Positions 46,301 through 57,357 of a stretch of 64,000 nucleotides of DNA are shown one piece after another. The notes beneath the pieces were generated by a model. It was given only the letters and a program-made list of their open reading frames with translations, did no database searches and was not told the DNA's origin. Origin of the DNA: Laccaria trichodermophora (taxonomy: Eukaryota > Basidiomycota > Agaricomycetes > Agaricales > Hydnangiaceae); contig JACTVC010000016.1 of the NCBI GenBank assembly GCA_018417955.1, positions 682,001 to 746,000 on the forward strand, in the 5' to 3' direction. The position numbers and the translations under genes were made by a program. Position 1 is the stretch's first letter, and each line of letters opens with the position of its first letter.

Positions 46301-46660
46301 AAGTCGGAGGAGCCTGGGTTCCGCGGGCTCCACGCCGCACGCGTCTTTCTTTTTTTTTCTTTCAAGCACGATGGCGTTACGTATCCATGTGCCCTTATTC
46401 ATTGGTTCTCGCCAGTCCGTGATACCCCTTGTGAGGAGACAGGGATGTGGATCGTTGAGCCCGATTGGCTTCATGGCGGCAAGCCATTCCTCGAGGTCAT
46501 TCACTTAGATTCTATTTTACGAGGTGCACATTTAATTGGTGTGTCCGGTAAACATTTTCTTCCCCTTCACAACTTCGATTTTTCAAAATCCTTAAATTCC
46601 TTCAATTCTTTCTATGTAAATAAGTATGTAGATCATCATGCACACGAATTAGCCTTTTAA
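43321..46660 (+). CDS. Plavaka-type transposase, one in-frame stop
   Basis: Multi-exon gene. It begins with a C2H2 finger (CPHNGC ... HYETVH, 43321-43395), then a Pro/Ser-rich linker. The core follows: DYYPFKSRAQFEVGEFLF, NDFYPLYASIGNVHNSVRRA, IYGLGPYIADYPEQ, FPRADIHE-type motif then APDLLHQIIKGTFKDHIVDW, FKQWTGDDSKGLMKVYLPA, SGFSLPRQHSLVHYHFLI and APNDLCSSITESKHIKAVKK. The C-terminal domain (FYAPSDISGIGGM, YPCALIHWFSP, IHLDSILRGAHLI) ends at 46660. The set is that of Plavaka DDE transposases. Near 46008 the exon that restarts at MPRDLYLLSQHIKQ is preceded by an in-frame TGA just after the intron, so the copy may be inactive unless a different acceptor is used. The exact N-terminus is uncertain. 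Confidence 0.75.
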
Positions 46661-46862
46661 AGTATACATTCATATATTGCTCTCCAGTATAAATTTCTAA
46701 AGAGGTCAAAGTGGCTGAAAGCCAGAAAGCTATCACAAAGAGGTCTCAAAGTGGAAATGAAAGCGTCGTGAAAGTGAAAGAGGCCAAAAGTGAAAGTAAA
46801 AGCGCTTGTGAAAGTGAAAGAGGCCAAAAGTGAAAGTGAAAGAGCATGTGATTCTACTGATG

Positions 46863-47110
46863 CGGGAGGTTGAACGTGGGGTGGATGAAAGAGCCTCGTC
46901 ATTTTGGTAAGTGTAAGATATACATTCTCAATTCCCGGATCGACTGCGAGGGCGTCCTTAGGGCAACTGCCTGGGAAGCAATGGGGCCAGAAGTATTAGT
47001 TGCAGCCTTTGTTTAATGCGGCAAACTTGACCTATGGACGAAAAAAAAAACCTGAGCGCGTTGAAAATGAAGTTCAGTTGCGGTCATGTCTTACAGAACC
47101 AATTCAAGCC
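46863..47110. repeat. Dispersed repeat, right half after Plavaka-like element
   Basis: CGGGAGGTTGAACG, then GCCTCGTCATTTTGG, then ATGCGGCAAACTTGACC and CTGAGCGCGTTGAAAATGAAG, in the same order as 39140-39345 and 50910-51105. Confidence 0.75.
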
Positions 47111-47513
47111 GACATTGACAACACAACCTTTTTTCTCGCCGCTGCCCCCTTTTCTGGAATTGTCAATACATACGAAGGACAAGCGCGAAACCCCGCGTCT
47201 ACCGCAATTTCAAAAAGAAGCCTGCGGGTATCGGCGATCCGGATCGAGATATCTGATATACCAATCGACTCATCACTGCGATATCCATTTCCGAGGAATA
47301 TTTGCCTCACGCTTTCCCACTCTCATGGGAAACGCCTCTCTGCATTTGGATCTCAGGGGGATTCTACGGACACGAGACCAACACGCCCGCATAGCATGTG
47401 CACCCTTTATGATCTGTCAACATGTCAATTATACCGCCCCTCATTCTTTGCTTCTTCTCCTGATAAGTTCACCAACTTTGCAGTGACAATTTTCAGGCCT
47501 AGATCTACGACAT

Positions 47514-50369
47514 TTGTTGCAACTTGCAATGCCCACGAAGCCGCCCTTATTGCTCTCGGCCAGAATTTATCTTCTGCGATTTGTGGTTCCATTATGCATA
47601 GCCTCACTGTTACTCCTCTTCTCCGGCCCATTTCTTTGGGCTGACGGACAGGCGCCAATTATACCTCAGCATTGGTTTGCGCTGGGCGTGGTCAGTTTTA
47701 TTTTAGTTCACCATTTTCTCTTGTAAGTGTTGAATCAATTCAGTTGGCTATCCTCATTTTCTGTAGGACACTCAACCTGGACCCAGTTTATGGACTTTTT
47801 GATCTGCCACTTCTGCTGCTTGAAGTAGCAGGTATGTTATCATCTCATTGATCACTACAAATGAGCAGTAACCCTCACTTGATTAGGTATTGGATATTAT
47901 ATTCCATTCATCATCAAATCCATGCCTTCAGTGAAAGAGCTGTCAGGTTCTATATTGTATTATGGGCAGCAACCAGCAGTCAAAAATTGCTTAGTCATTT
48001 ACTGCACCCTTGCAATCTTTCTCCTCCTTGAAGCACTTCTTCGAATGGGATCTTTGATCCTTTATCTCTCTCAACACCATGTTTTATTGCAGCATCAAGC
48101 TTTCACTTCAGAAGACAGTCTTAAACCCTACCAAATTATGTTTGGTAGATCTACATCTATCACATTTTTAAAGTGAGTGAGCTTCTAAAGACATTAAAAA
48201 TTTTCTTATTTCATTACTCTAGTGGAACCACTATGCCAAATATGTCCACCAAATATTATATGTCATCCACTCAAATGAAATTTGCAGTTTCTGGAAGAAA
48301 AATTCTTCTACGAATTGTCCTCCTTTCATCTTTGGCATGCATGGGATTGCTCCCTTCTGTATGGCAAAGCTTGAATGCACCAGATTTTGTTTGGTTTTCA
48401 ATGCTTGTGTTTATTATACTGCATCATCTGGTCAGGTATAGTTGTCAATATAATTTTCAGTTTGTTCTGTTATACTAATTCCAGAACTTTTAGCTGCCTT
48501 AATTTGGAGTTTGATTATGGCTTTGCCGATCTTCCTGCCCTGTTCTTTGAAATCACAAGTATGTTCAACTTTTTTATACCTCAACTTACTTGAATATGGC
48601 TGTAGATATTGCAGCTTACATGACAGAACTGGGGTCAATCAATCCATGGCCATACACATCAGTGACCCTGTATACTATTCTAGCCTGGGTCATCTTCATC
48701 TGCCTGTTGCTTGAAGTGCTGATTTGGGTAGGATGTGTGGCTCTCTACATCACTCAACGTGTTTGGAGCTCAACAACTCCAAACTTTTTGGGACAAGAAG
48801 TTTGTAAACCTTACAATGTCTTGTTTGGTGATGCAGCATGGAGAAAACATTTCAGGTTAGTGATATCTAAAGAGCAGTTAAAAATCTAGTCTGACAGTTC
48901 ATAGTGGAGAGACCAATACACTCCTATTATCAAGAGGATTATTTGCAACCATCTTGATTCTAACACTTCTCTCCTCCTTTGTCATCAATGTTTTTCTAGG
49001 TCCCATTCAAGAAACTGGCATTACACCAACAAAAGATTTCCGTTCACTTGAACTACCTTGGCATTTGAAAGGTGACACATTGGCATGGAATGTGATCCTG
49101 GTACACATCATTCTGTTCAAATGTCTCTTAGACATATCTGAAAGAGATATTGTTTAGGCCACTCCAACATCGTCTATCATAGAAAATGTTCCAAGTATAG
49201 CCAATGTAATACCATTGTTGGGTGATGTGGGTCAGTTCAATTCATCATGCATCTTGCAGTATCACTTCTGATATCATTGACAATTTGAAGATCTTCAAAA
49301 CAATTCACCATGCTTTCATAATCCACTGGCAACATACCTCTTACCCAAAAATAAACCTTTTCAAGTTGACACATTCTACTGTCACCCACATCCAACCTTG
49401 CCAGGCAGGCTCATATTTTTTCCCTAATGTGCACATGTAACAGGGCTTTTATTTTTTCATGCAGACATTGCATTGTCTTTCTTTATGCCAATTTTACCAG
49501 ACCTTCTCATAACTGTCAACTTTACCAGGATGGGCGATCTGGTTCAAGTTGGCAAAATAAGCCACTCATCTATAAACTCTGTGCAGATCATGATTGGTCT
49601 CACCAATGATACTCAGTCTGTGGTTGACAGAACAATCAGCACCACAATACTTCCAGGGGTCAACCTGGTTGGTGTTGTCACCTGGGACGTGCGTCAGCTG
49701 TTAAAAAGTCCTCGCCTGTCTGCCTTTGCAAGTCTATTTGATGTGAGTATCATGCTGGAGTTAAATTTCCGTTTATTATTGACCACAGCTTTGTTCTTTC
49801 CCAGTCTTATGAAACTATTTTGATATCACGGATGCTCAGTGTATATCCTGATCCTTTAGCATCAGAAAGTCCTCTCATTCAGCAGAGTCCCAATATCTCC
49901 ACCTTCCGTGTGATCATGTCACATGATTTCTCTGAAACAAGGATGTTGCAGGATTATAGAAGCAGGTCCGTTCTACAGGGCTTTTCCCAAGTTGGAGGTT
50001 TATGGACCTTCCTAACGGGTGTTTTTGCGGCAATATTTGGAAGTACCATCCTCCAAATTGTGTTTGGTACCATTTTCGGATCCCTTCTTTCTTTTTCCAT
50101 CTTTTCTGAGACTCTCTTCAGGAATCAAACCCATTTCATTCCTCGGACTAGCCCACTCTATGCAGCAGAATAAAATACGGAAGGCCTGCCACAATGAATA
50201 TCCGAAAATTAGGGAGCAGATTCAACAACCCACTAGTGAACGGGGCTTGCTTTCATTTATTTGCGATCAACTCGTTGACCTCAGTTTCCTTGACGATGAA
50301 GTTGACGAGGCAAACAGTAGCTCCTTTGTCTATCAAGAAGTTGACGAGATGGAATTGTCGCAATTGTAG
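47514..50369 (+). CDS. Multi-pass membrane protein of an Agaricomycete family
   Basis: Exons 47514-47722, 47767-47831, 47887-48172, 48223-48435, 48485-48558, 48606-48855, 48905-49100, 49158-about 49205, uncertain exon(s) to about 49432, 49465-49742, 49805-50066 and 50122-50369. The start may be 47514 or 47529. The N-terminal half holds two related four-helix modules (LLRFVVPLCIASLLLLFSG ... LLLLEV and LLRIVLLSSLACMGLLPSVW ... LFFEIT). Then come a ninth helix (ILILTLLSSFVINVFLGP), an extracellular region (SVVDRTISTTILPGVNLVG), a C-terminal helix (LWTFLTGVFAAIFGSTILQI) and a cytosolic tail (LDDEVDEANSS). I know this arrangement only from uncharacterised mushroom proteins; function unknown. The reading between 49160 and 49465 is weak and could hide a defect. 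Confidence 0.65.
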
Positions 50370-51802
50370 GGATATGTTGGACTTGGGCCTGGTGCAAGTG
50401 GCAAATATGTTTTTCTATTCAGTCTTGTTACCATTACTTGTACACGTATGGATGTTTTCCTCCTTCCAATCCCACTCCACAAATTTTGTTATTCCCTCCA
50501 TGCCACCGAAATCGTACCAAATTCTACAAGCATGAGGTAAAACATTGAGGTATCGCAGAGGCCAGTGGATGGTCATGAAAGCTTTCGAGATTGGATTTTT
50601 TGGGAGCCAATGCGACGTGAGTCCTTCGGCTTGAACCCGAGATGAAATGACGTAACCAAAAGACGCTGAAATGCTTTTGAACATATGTATGTCTGCAGTA
50701 AATCCGAACTAGACGAACAGACAGACATCTTGAGTCGTATTCACTGCCACTTGATGCAAAAAGGGTCAGTTACGTACTTTTGAGACGATGCGGAATTGAC
50801 CTACAGATGAAAATGACCGAGGTAAAGTTGCACTATCTGGCCGGGATCGATACCGAATTCTGCAAACGAGAGGCTGAACATGAAGGTGCTACCCTATGAA
50901 TCCAGCTTGGAGGGATGGATGAAAACGCCTCGTCATTTTAGTTACGTGTGACATTTACATTCCTGGTTCCCGGGGCGATAATGCAACTGCCTCAAGGGAT
51001 GGAGGAGCAATGGCGCCGGAAGGATTTGTAGTCTTTTTGTTTGATGCGGGAATTTGACCCGTAGACGGGAAAAGAAAAACTGAGCGCGTTGACGATGAAG
51101 CTTGAAGAGGCAATGACCTCGGTGGTTCGACAAGATATGCGAGGTGGTGCCATGTATTTCCGCAATATCAAGAATATCCCGGGGATCAGACGAGCAGACA
51201 GACATTCTGAGTCACTTGGCATAAGATGATGCAAGAAGGGTTAGTTAGTACATGCCTTTGAGACGATGCAGGATTGACTTACATATGAAAATGACCGAGA
51301 TGAAAGGTGCGCTATCTGGTCGGAATCGGTACCGAATTATTGAAACGGGCAGTTGAACGTCGAGGGACCGTTGCTATCCTGAATCTAGCCTAGGCCAGTG
51401 GATAGGAATGGGTGATCGTAAAAGCGTCTGTGTTTTTGAAGGGCTAGTGGGACGAGAGTCCTTGGGCCTGAGACCGAGATCATGGGCTGCACAGGTAATT
51501 GAGCAAGTCAAGCCTGTATTTGCCCGAGGTTGACGTAACCGATCAAAAAGGCGTTGGAATGGTTTTGAACATATGTATGTCTGCGGATATGTGATTTGTC
51601 AATGCCTGTAAACCGGATACCTGATTGACGTCAAACCTCGAGGCAAGAGTGAAGAGCAAAGATCAGGGTCGAGTGGCGATATGCACGTGTTGTTATTGTG
51701 GAACAAACATAGAAAATGTCACAGTGGCCTTGGCTGAATGGGACTCTTGTCTTCATCTCTGTCGATAACCGACGCGACTTTTTCTCCTTTCCTCACCAGA
51801 AC
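50370..51802. repeat. Intergenic with two partial copies of the dispersed repeat
   Basis: 50700-51105 and 51150-51420 each carry the GACATCTTGAGTCGTATTCA, CGATGCAGGATTGAC, TCGGTACCGAATT and CTGAGCGCGTTGACGATGAAG landmarks in the same order as at 38.8-39.5 kb. 50560-50690 is related to 51420-51580 (GACGAGAGTCCTTGGGCCTG, AACATATGTATGTCTGC). No gene. Confidence 0.65.
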
Positions 51803-53334
51803 ATGTTTCCCTTCACATTTAAACTATCCGTTCCCGGCCTATCTAATCCATTCTCCGTTCCACCTGTCACTCCTCCGGAACTGCCACCGGCCCAGGACCG
51901 AACGCACACTCACGAGAAGCGTCCTCGCCGCCAACGCCCGAGTCCGAGTCCTTCGCTCTCACCAACACCACCACCACCACCATCATCGTCGAGGAAAAGA
52001 GGCTGGGAGCCCACGTTTGCTGAACCCAGTCGATCGACTGCCACGCTTGCCTCGTCTGCTGGTTATCTCGACACGCCGGCAAAGTATAGGGAGCAGCTGA
52101 TGTGCCCGAATGATCATGATGAATACCACGATATCACCATGAGTGATACGCCAGGTAAGTTTGATCGACCATTGAATTTTCAACCCCCTTGCGTTTCATA
52201 TGCATGCTGCATGATGCAAAGCCTTGTGTATCGCACGTGTTTATCACTGCGATGAGTATTTGAACCGCAGAGTTGTTGGATCGTTGGTTTTCAGATAACA
52301 CAACAAACACCACTCCTTGCTTTTTTTTCGTTTTTTTTCTTATCGCTTTCTATGATGCTGCTGGACCGCCTCATCCTCATCTTTCACGTAGAACTCCCCC
52401 CCGCCAAACGCCGCCGCGGCCTCGCAGGCTCGATCGTGTCCACGGCTCTCAGCGCTGCGCTCATAGGCACCGCTGTAGGGCTCACCGTCTATCGCCTGTA
52501 AGCATCCCCCCTCTCATCCATCTTATCCCGCCAACCTCACTCACCCACCCTTTTTCTAGCTGGAGAGATCGCGGCAAAGAAGCCCCGCCACCACCATACC
52601 AACAAGAATGGACCCCAATCGAACAACACACACACGCCACCGTCGTGCAGGTCACGAACACACCCAACACCACACACACGCCCACGCGTCCCCGGAAATC
52701 AAGACAACAAGTATCGTCACTCAAGCGTCCGGTCGCACATCACCGGAGACCCCGCGTCCGCCCACACACCACTTACACCACACCACCCCATACCGCCTCT
52801 TCCTCGTCTGCGTCTGCGGTGTTCCCACCCACCCAACCCGAATTCAGCTTCCCCCGCCCTGAAGAAGAAGAAGAAAAGGGGGAACAAGACCAAATGGACT
52901 GGATCGGGGATAAACTCGCTATGCTCATTGAACAAGGGAAAAGGGCGTTGCAGAGTGAAGTGGTGGTTATGAGTGATGTGAAGGAGGATGAGGTGGATGA
53001 TGGGCGGGGTTTGTGGGATGATGAGAATCCTATTCCTCAGCCCCGCCCGTCGTCGGTTTCGCGCTCTAGTTCTTTGAAGCGCGTTTCGGGGGGCAGACGA
53101 TCTGGTGCTGCTGTCTCCATACCCGGGCCGTCTGCGTCGCCGAGACGTGGAGGGTTTGATGTTCCTTCTTCGTCCGCCTCGTCACCGAGGAAGAGCCACT
53201 CGCGTGGTCTTTCGTATGAGAGCGCGCTCCCGACGAGTGGTAGCTTTGAAGAGCCTGATGCGTGGGCTAGTCCTGAGCTTCGGGAGTCGATGGAGAAGGC
53301 TAGGGCTAGGATCCTTGCGAAGAGGGGATCTTAG
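51803..53334 (+). CDS. Single-pass membrane protein with disordered tails
   Basis: Three exons (51803-52154, 52392-52497, 52560-53334) give 410 residues with consistent phases. The N-terminus is MFPFTFKLSVPGLSNPF, followed by Pro/Ser-rich sequence. The small second exon encodes PPAKRRRGLAGSIV then TALSAALIGTAVGLTVYRL, one transmembrane helix preceded by a basic cluster; exon 3 begins WRDRGKEAPPPPYQQ. The C-terminal half is low in complexity and Ser/Glu rich (SFPRPEEEEEKGEQ, MDWIGDKLAMLIEQGKRAL) and ends in SPELRESMEKARARILAKRG. It is conserved in kind across Agaricomycetes as an uncharacterised protein, perhaps an organelle or ER membrane adaptor. A longer upstream ATG at 51716 is less likely because the MFPFTFKL start matches the family form. 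Confidence 0.75.
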
Positions 53335-53519
53335 TTGCTAATTTTTGTGGTAATGCCACTACTTACCGTCTTGTCGCGATTGGGATTGCGAGGGCGGGCA
53401 TTCGTTTTATCAGCAACCACCGGGTACTTGATGCGATACTTATCGAGACGACCGATCATTGAACCCCCCTCCTCCTCTACCACTCAGGCATCTGCTCTAT
53501 TCACAACCCACGGCCGATA

Positions 53520-54200
53520 ACCGGTAACACAGGGAACTCCTCTGAAGCTCGACCTCAATGCAGCCGACAATGTCCCCTCACCCTTCGCCCACGATAACCA
53601 CTCACAGCTGACGATACATCACCGACAACCTTCACCACTGACGATAATAATCACCACTGGCACTAACCCTTCCTCCACTGTCCTCGCCCCTGATCGGTCC
53701 TATCCTTACATACTCACCGCCCACGCCCAATAACTACAAACACAACGAACCCCCGCTTCTAAAGCCTGGAGGCTGGCGTCTTTGGAGATAGACAATAACC
53801 GTCACTACCGACAATACCGATAATACCCCCTCCTCCACTGCCCTGCCTACTCACCGCCCAGGACGAATCCTCCTCTAAAGCCTGGCGTCTTTTGAGATAT
53901 CATCACAACCAACGGACAATGACCCACCGCTGAATAACCCTCACCACCGACAACAATCTCACTGACAGAAGTCCTCACACCTACTTTCTGCCCACGGCCG
54001 ATAGTCACTGACGCGACGAACCCCCCTCGTTTTAAAGCTCAATGTCTTTGGAGGTATCACCGCAACCCCTCATCACCGACAATCCTCGCCACCGACAACC
54101 CTCACCACCGACAATAATCTCACTGACAGACGCCCTCACCACCAACGATAACCCACACCACCTACGACAACCCCTCCTCCACTGCCCTCGCTTAGCCTAA
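53520..54200. repeat. Degenerate minisatellite, CACCGACAA-rich
   Basis: About four imperfect units of 150-240 bp, each with a (CACCGACAA)n or CACTGACGAT block, CTCCTCCACTGCCCT, CACCGCCCA, then CGAACCCCC.CTxxTAAAGC and GTCTTTGGAGATAT. Landmarks of the last block fall near 53545, 53752, 53865 and 54025. No coding frame is kept across units. Confidence 0.6.
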
Positions 54201-54619
54201 AATGGATGGCTTGGGCAAATAATAACCCTTCACGCCGTATACATACCAACGACACGTTTTGGCCTGACATATTCACGAGATGGAAGGGTCATACGAAAGA
54301 AGAAGATTCCGTAGATTGTACGAATAGTTGTTTTGGATTGCAGAGTTAGAGGAGAGAGTAATGGAATATTTGTGTGTTTTTTATGGATGAGCGTGTTCGA
54401 TTGGTCTGCGTTTTGGAATGAGTTCGGAGGTTGTGCGCCCTCGTTTGTTCAACGAGGTAACGGAAATGAACTATAACCATGTCCTTCAATGCAGACCGCA
54501 CCCCAATCTCACGTCCATTTATTGATAATTGACCCTGCCTGCCGTCTGCCACCCTGCATACGCACTATATATTAGGGACCCGTAAAATAAGTGAAAAAAA
54601 CGCGTCTTTAACCACACCC
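54201..54619. promoter_or_regulatory. Promoter region of MYND-DUF4470 gene 1
   Basis: No gene. A TATA-like ACTATATATTAGGG lies about 55 bp upstream of the ATG (54563-54576). Confidence 0.35.
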
Positions 54620-57009
54620 ATGGTTAACCTCACTCTCGGCGCCACCCTCCCCATCGGCCCAACCATTTCCACACGGCTCAACGACCTCTTAACTAAAAAC
54701 AACAATAATTCCAACGACTTGCCTACCGTGGAAGACTACCTCTCCCAAGTTCAAGAAAACCCACCTAAATTCAGCGTTGGGTCGGGTAGGGCAGGCCAAC
54801 AACTCTCCACTGTCCCTTGCGCGAATCTGAAACGTCAGGTGCCGGGGTCGGGTCCGTTTGTGCAGTGCATGAGTCCTGGGACTTTGGTTTGTTCGCAGGT
54901 GAGTTGTTTGAGTGTTTTTGAGATTGTGAGGTGATATTGACGCGTTTTTTTTTTGGTAGTGTCTTCTAGTAAAGGTACGCTACACCACCCACCCCACTCA
55001 CTCACAATCAACCTCCTAACGCTACCCACGTTCTAGTACTGCTCCGCAGAATGCCAAAAACAGCACTGGAAAAAACACCGCAAAGAAATCTGCCAAAGCC
55101 CCTTACTCGACGCGTCGTGGGTCCCCGCGTGGTTTAAGGAGAAAAGGCAGCCCCAGTTTGTCGGTGAACAGCCTGAGAGCCCCGTCCCCCGCCATTTAAT
55201 CACGAATTATAATATTACGCTGTGGGGCGAAACGCCCCCTGTTGATCTTTTGAATTTGGGGGGGAATGAAGGCGAGGATGCGATTGGGAGGGGGTATAAG
55301 ATTTGTTTTGCTCGTACGTCTTCCCTTTTCTTTGGTTATCATGAAGAGTGAATGAATGACTGGTGGATGGCAGGCAATCAAGGAGGAGACATCCGCAACC
55401 TCGTACATACAGTCAACTCCCTCCCGGACGATTTCTCGGGGACGCTAGATATCCTGTACCACGACCAAAAGACCATTCAAGCAGGACACACCCTCCTCGT
55501 TCTCTACGCACTCCTCAACCCCGAGTTGCCCATCGACGAAGCGGCAGAGTTCGCAGTGCACTTGATGTACAGTGCAGCGCTCACAACACCCATGGCTGCA
55601 TACCTCTACAGGTGCATACACACCATCTACGGGGGCTTTGAAGGCCTCGAAGGCGACGAGGACCCATTCGACGGCCTTGCGCATAAAGGCAAGACGTACG
55701 ACGCAAAGTTACCCATTCGTGGCGGTAAGAACTTGGAAGCGGTACACGAAGCGTGGATGTTGGGCCTGTTCTTGGAGCAGTACGTCTCGGATTACAAGCT
55801 CAAGACTGCCCAGCGCAAGATGAGCAAGGTGATGCAGAACCCGAAGCGCGAGGATTTTGCGGAAAGGTTTATGGTTCCTTTGGAGGGGCAGCATCGTGTT
55901 GGGATCACCCATTTTCGAAAGTCGGGGATTTTGCTCCCTTTTAATGTGGATGCGGCTCATTTTGATCAGCCGAATCGGTCAGTTGTGCCGTTACTCCTCT
56001 CTCTCCCGACAAATAAACTGAAATGTGGTATGTAGACTTATGCATGGAAATATGGGAGAATGGTTCGCACGACACGTCGCACACCCCCTCTCAGGCTGGC
56101 CCGTCTCCAACGTCCGTCAATCAGGCTTAGCACACGGCGCATTACCCACCGACATCTGGGGCTGCTTCTTCTTCCACGTCAAATCGCAATTCCAAGAATT
56201 CGCAAGGAGGGTGCAGAAGTTTAACATCAACATCACGGTAGCTTCACTTCCAAGGGACGCAACACCTCAAAGGATTCGCGATGGTAAACTCGGGGCTTTC
56301 AAAGGAGGATGCTTTGATAGGATCGATATGGGGTTGATTGTGGATCCGCATTTGAGCATTAATGATACGCTCAGGTTGTGGATCCCGTTGTTGAACAAGG
56401 AGAACCCGCACGCTGCGATGCTCATGCAGATCAACGAGCTTGCTTTTCACGCAGAGACGGCTGCGCCCAACCTCTCTGATTTGATGGTCACTTGCTCCAA
56501 AGCCTTGGTATCAGTTTTTATATCTTTGGCACGAATTCTGAAGCTGATACATAAGCTAGAACCTGGACTTGCGACAGATAGGGAGAGAAGGCCAGACCTC
56601 GCCGAGCTTGTATCGCATCATGGAATCAGTAGACGCGTTCTACGACAATTCTGATGCGTTCAAGAGTTATTTCCGTAGTCTTGGTGTGGAGAGAACGGCT
56701 GCTGCTCTTGGAGTTAGAGCGAGAGATGTGCATAGGATTCATCCACAGGTAACGTACCTTTCCTTGCTTCGTTGATTACCTTCTCTGGGCTGATTCTTGG
56801 TACCTTACATAGCGTCATGGCGTTCCTGTGGGATCGCCTGAACATACGATTCCCAAGCTCAGTTCTGCAGAGTTTTATGACCTATGTGAGTGTTTCTTTT
56901 GATCCTCCACCGGTGAGGGACTCTTACAGTTGTCTTCCAAAAAGTCACATTAGGCAGCGCCGACCCAGCAACGCGATACGTAGAATTTGGGGTGGTCGTC
57001 AAAGCATGA
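54620..57009 (+). CDS. MYND zinc-finger + DUF4470 protein 1
   Basis: Eight exons: 54620-54898, 54960-54974, 55037-55313, 55374-55977, 56036-56507, 56560-56748, 56813-56885 and 56930-57009; 1989 nt, 662 residues, all phases consistent. A MYND finger spans about residues 78-120: VCSQCLLVKYCSAECQKQHW then KHRKEIC. Exon 2 is only 15 nt (CLLVK) and supplies part of the finger. The DUF4470 domain follows (GDIRNLVHTVNSLPDDFSG ... AAEFAVHLMYSA). A conserved C-terminal block includes GWPVSNVRQSGLAHG, FFFHVKSQFQEF and YRIMESVDAFYDNSDAFK. MYND fingers bind proline-rich peptides, so a scaffold or chromatin role is possible; DUF4470 has no known activity. It stands in tandem with a paralogue 349 bp downstream. 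Confidence 0.88.
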
Positions 57010-57357
57010 ACGTACCCTCGGTCTGTCCTATGTCCGGACTTGAAATTGTATCTACGCACGGAAAGAATTCTAGAATCCATTTCATAACGCTGACTCTCAG
57101 ACTCTGACGAATCATCCCTTCGAAATGAATGTAATCAACTGATTCCAGAGCTTCACTTGTCCATTACGCTTGGCTACCTTCCGGAATGCCAGACGTAATA
57201 CCCACTTTTATCCCGACGACCCGCGGGATTAACAATGGTCTGCTTCTCTCGTGCCTTATCAACAGATGTATAAATGCGAGTGCCTGTGAAACGAGGGTGA
57301 TGTAACGGCGACACCCTCTCTGTCTCTTCTTCCTCCTCTCTCTACTCCAGCTCCAGG

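Larger units (their letters stand above)
40647..46862. mobile_element. Plavaka-like DNA transposon (6.2 kb)
   Basis: Terminal inverted repeats CATCAGTAGAATCAC and GTGATTCTACTGATG. Subterminal zones are dense in CTTTCAC/GAAAGTG motifs (40660-40800 and 46700-46850), as in CACTA-type elements. Interior: a divergent gene pair, an accessory protein on the minus strand and a Plavaka transposase on the plus strand. The interrupted dispersed repeat gives the empty site (CAAACGGGAGG), from which the duplication is CG (2 bp) or none. Plavaka elements are a basidiomycete-enriched branch near CACTA/EnSpm. Confidence 0.85.

Noticed and set aside
52273..52500. Upstream extension of exon 3 frame (353-codon continuous frame)
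   Set aside because: It covers two introns with clear GT...AG sites; the spliced three-exon reading gives a transmembrane helix and consistent phases.
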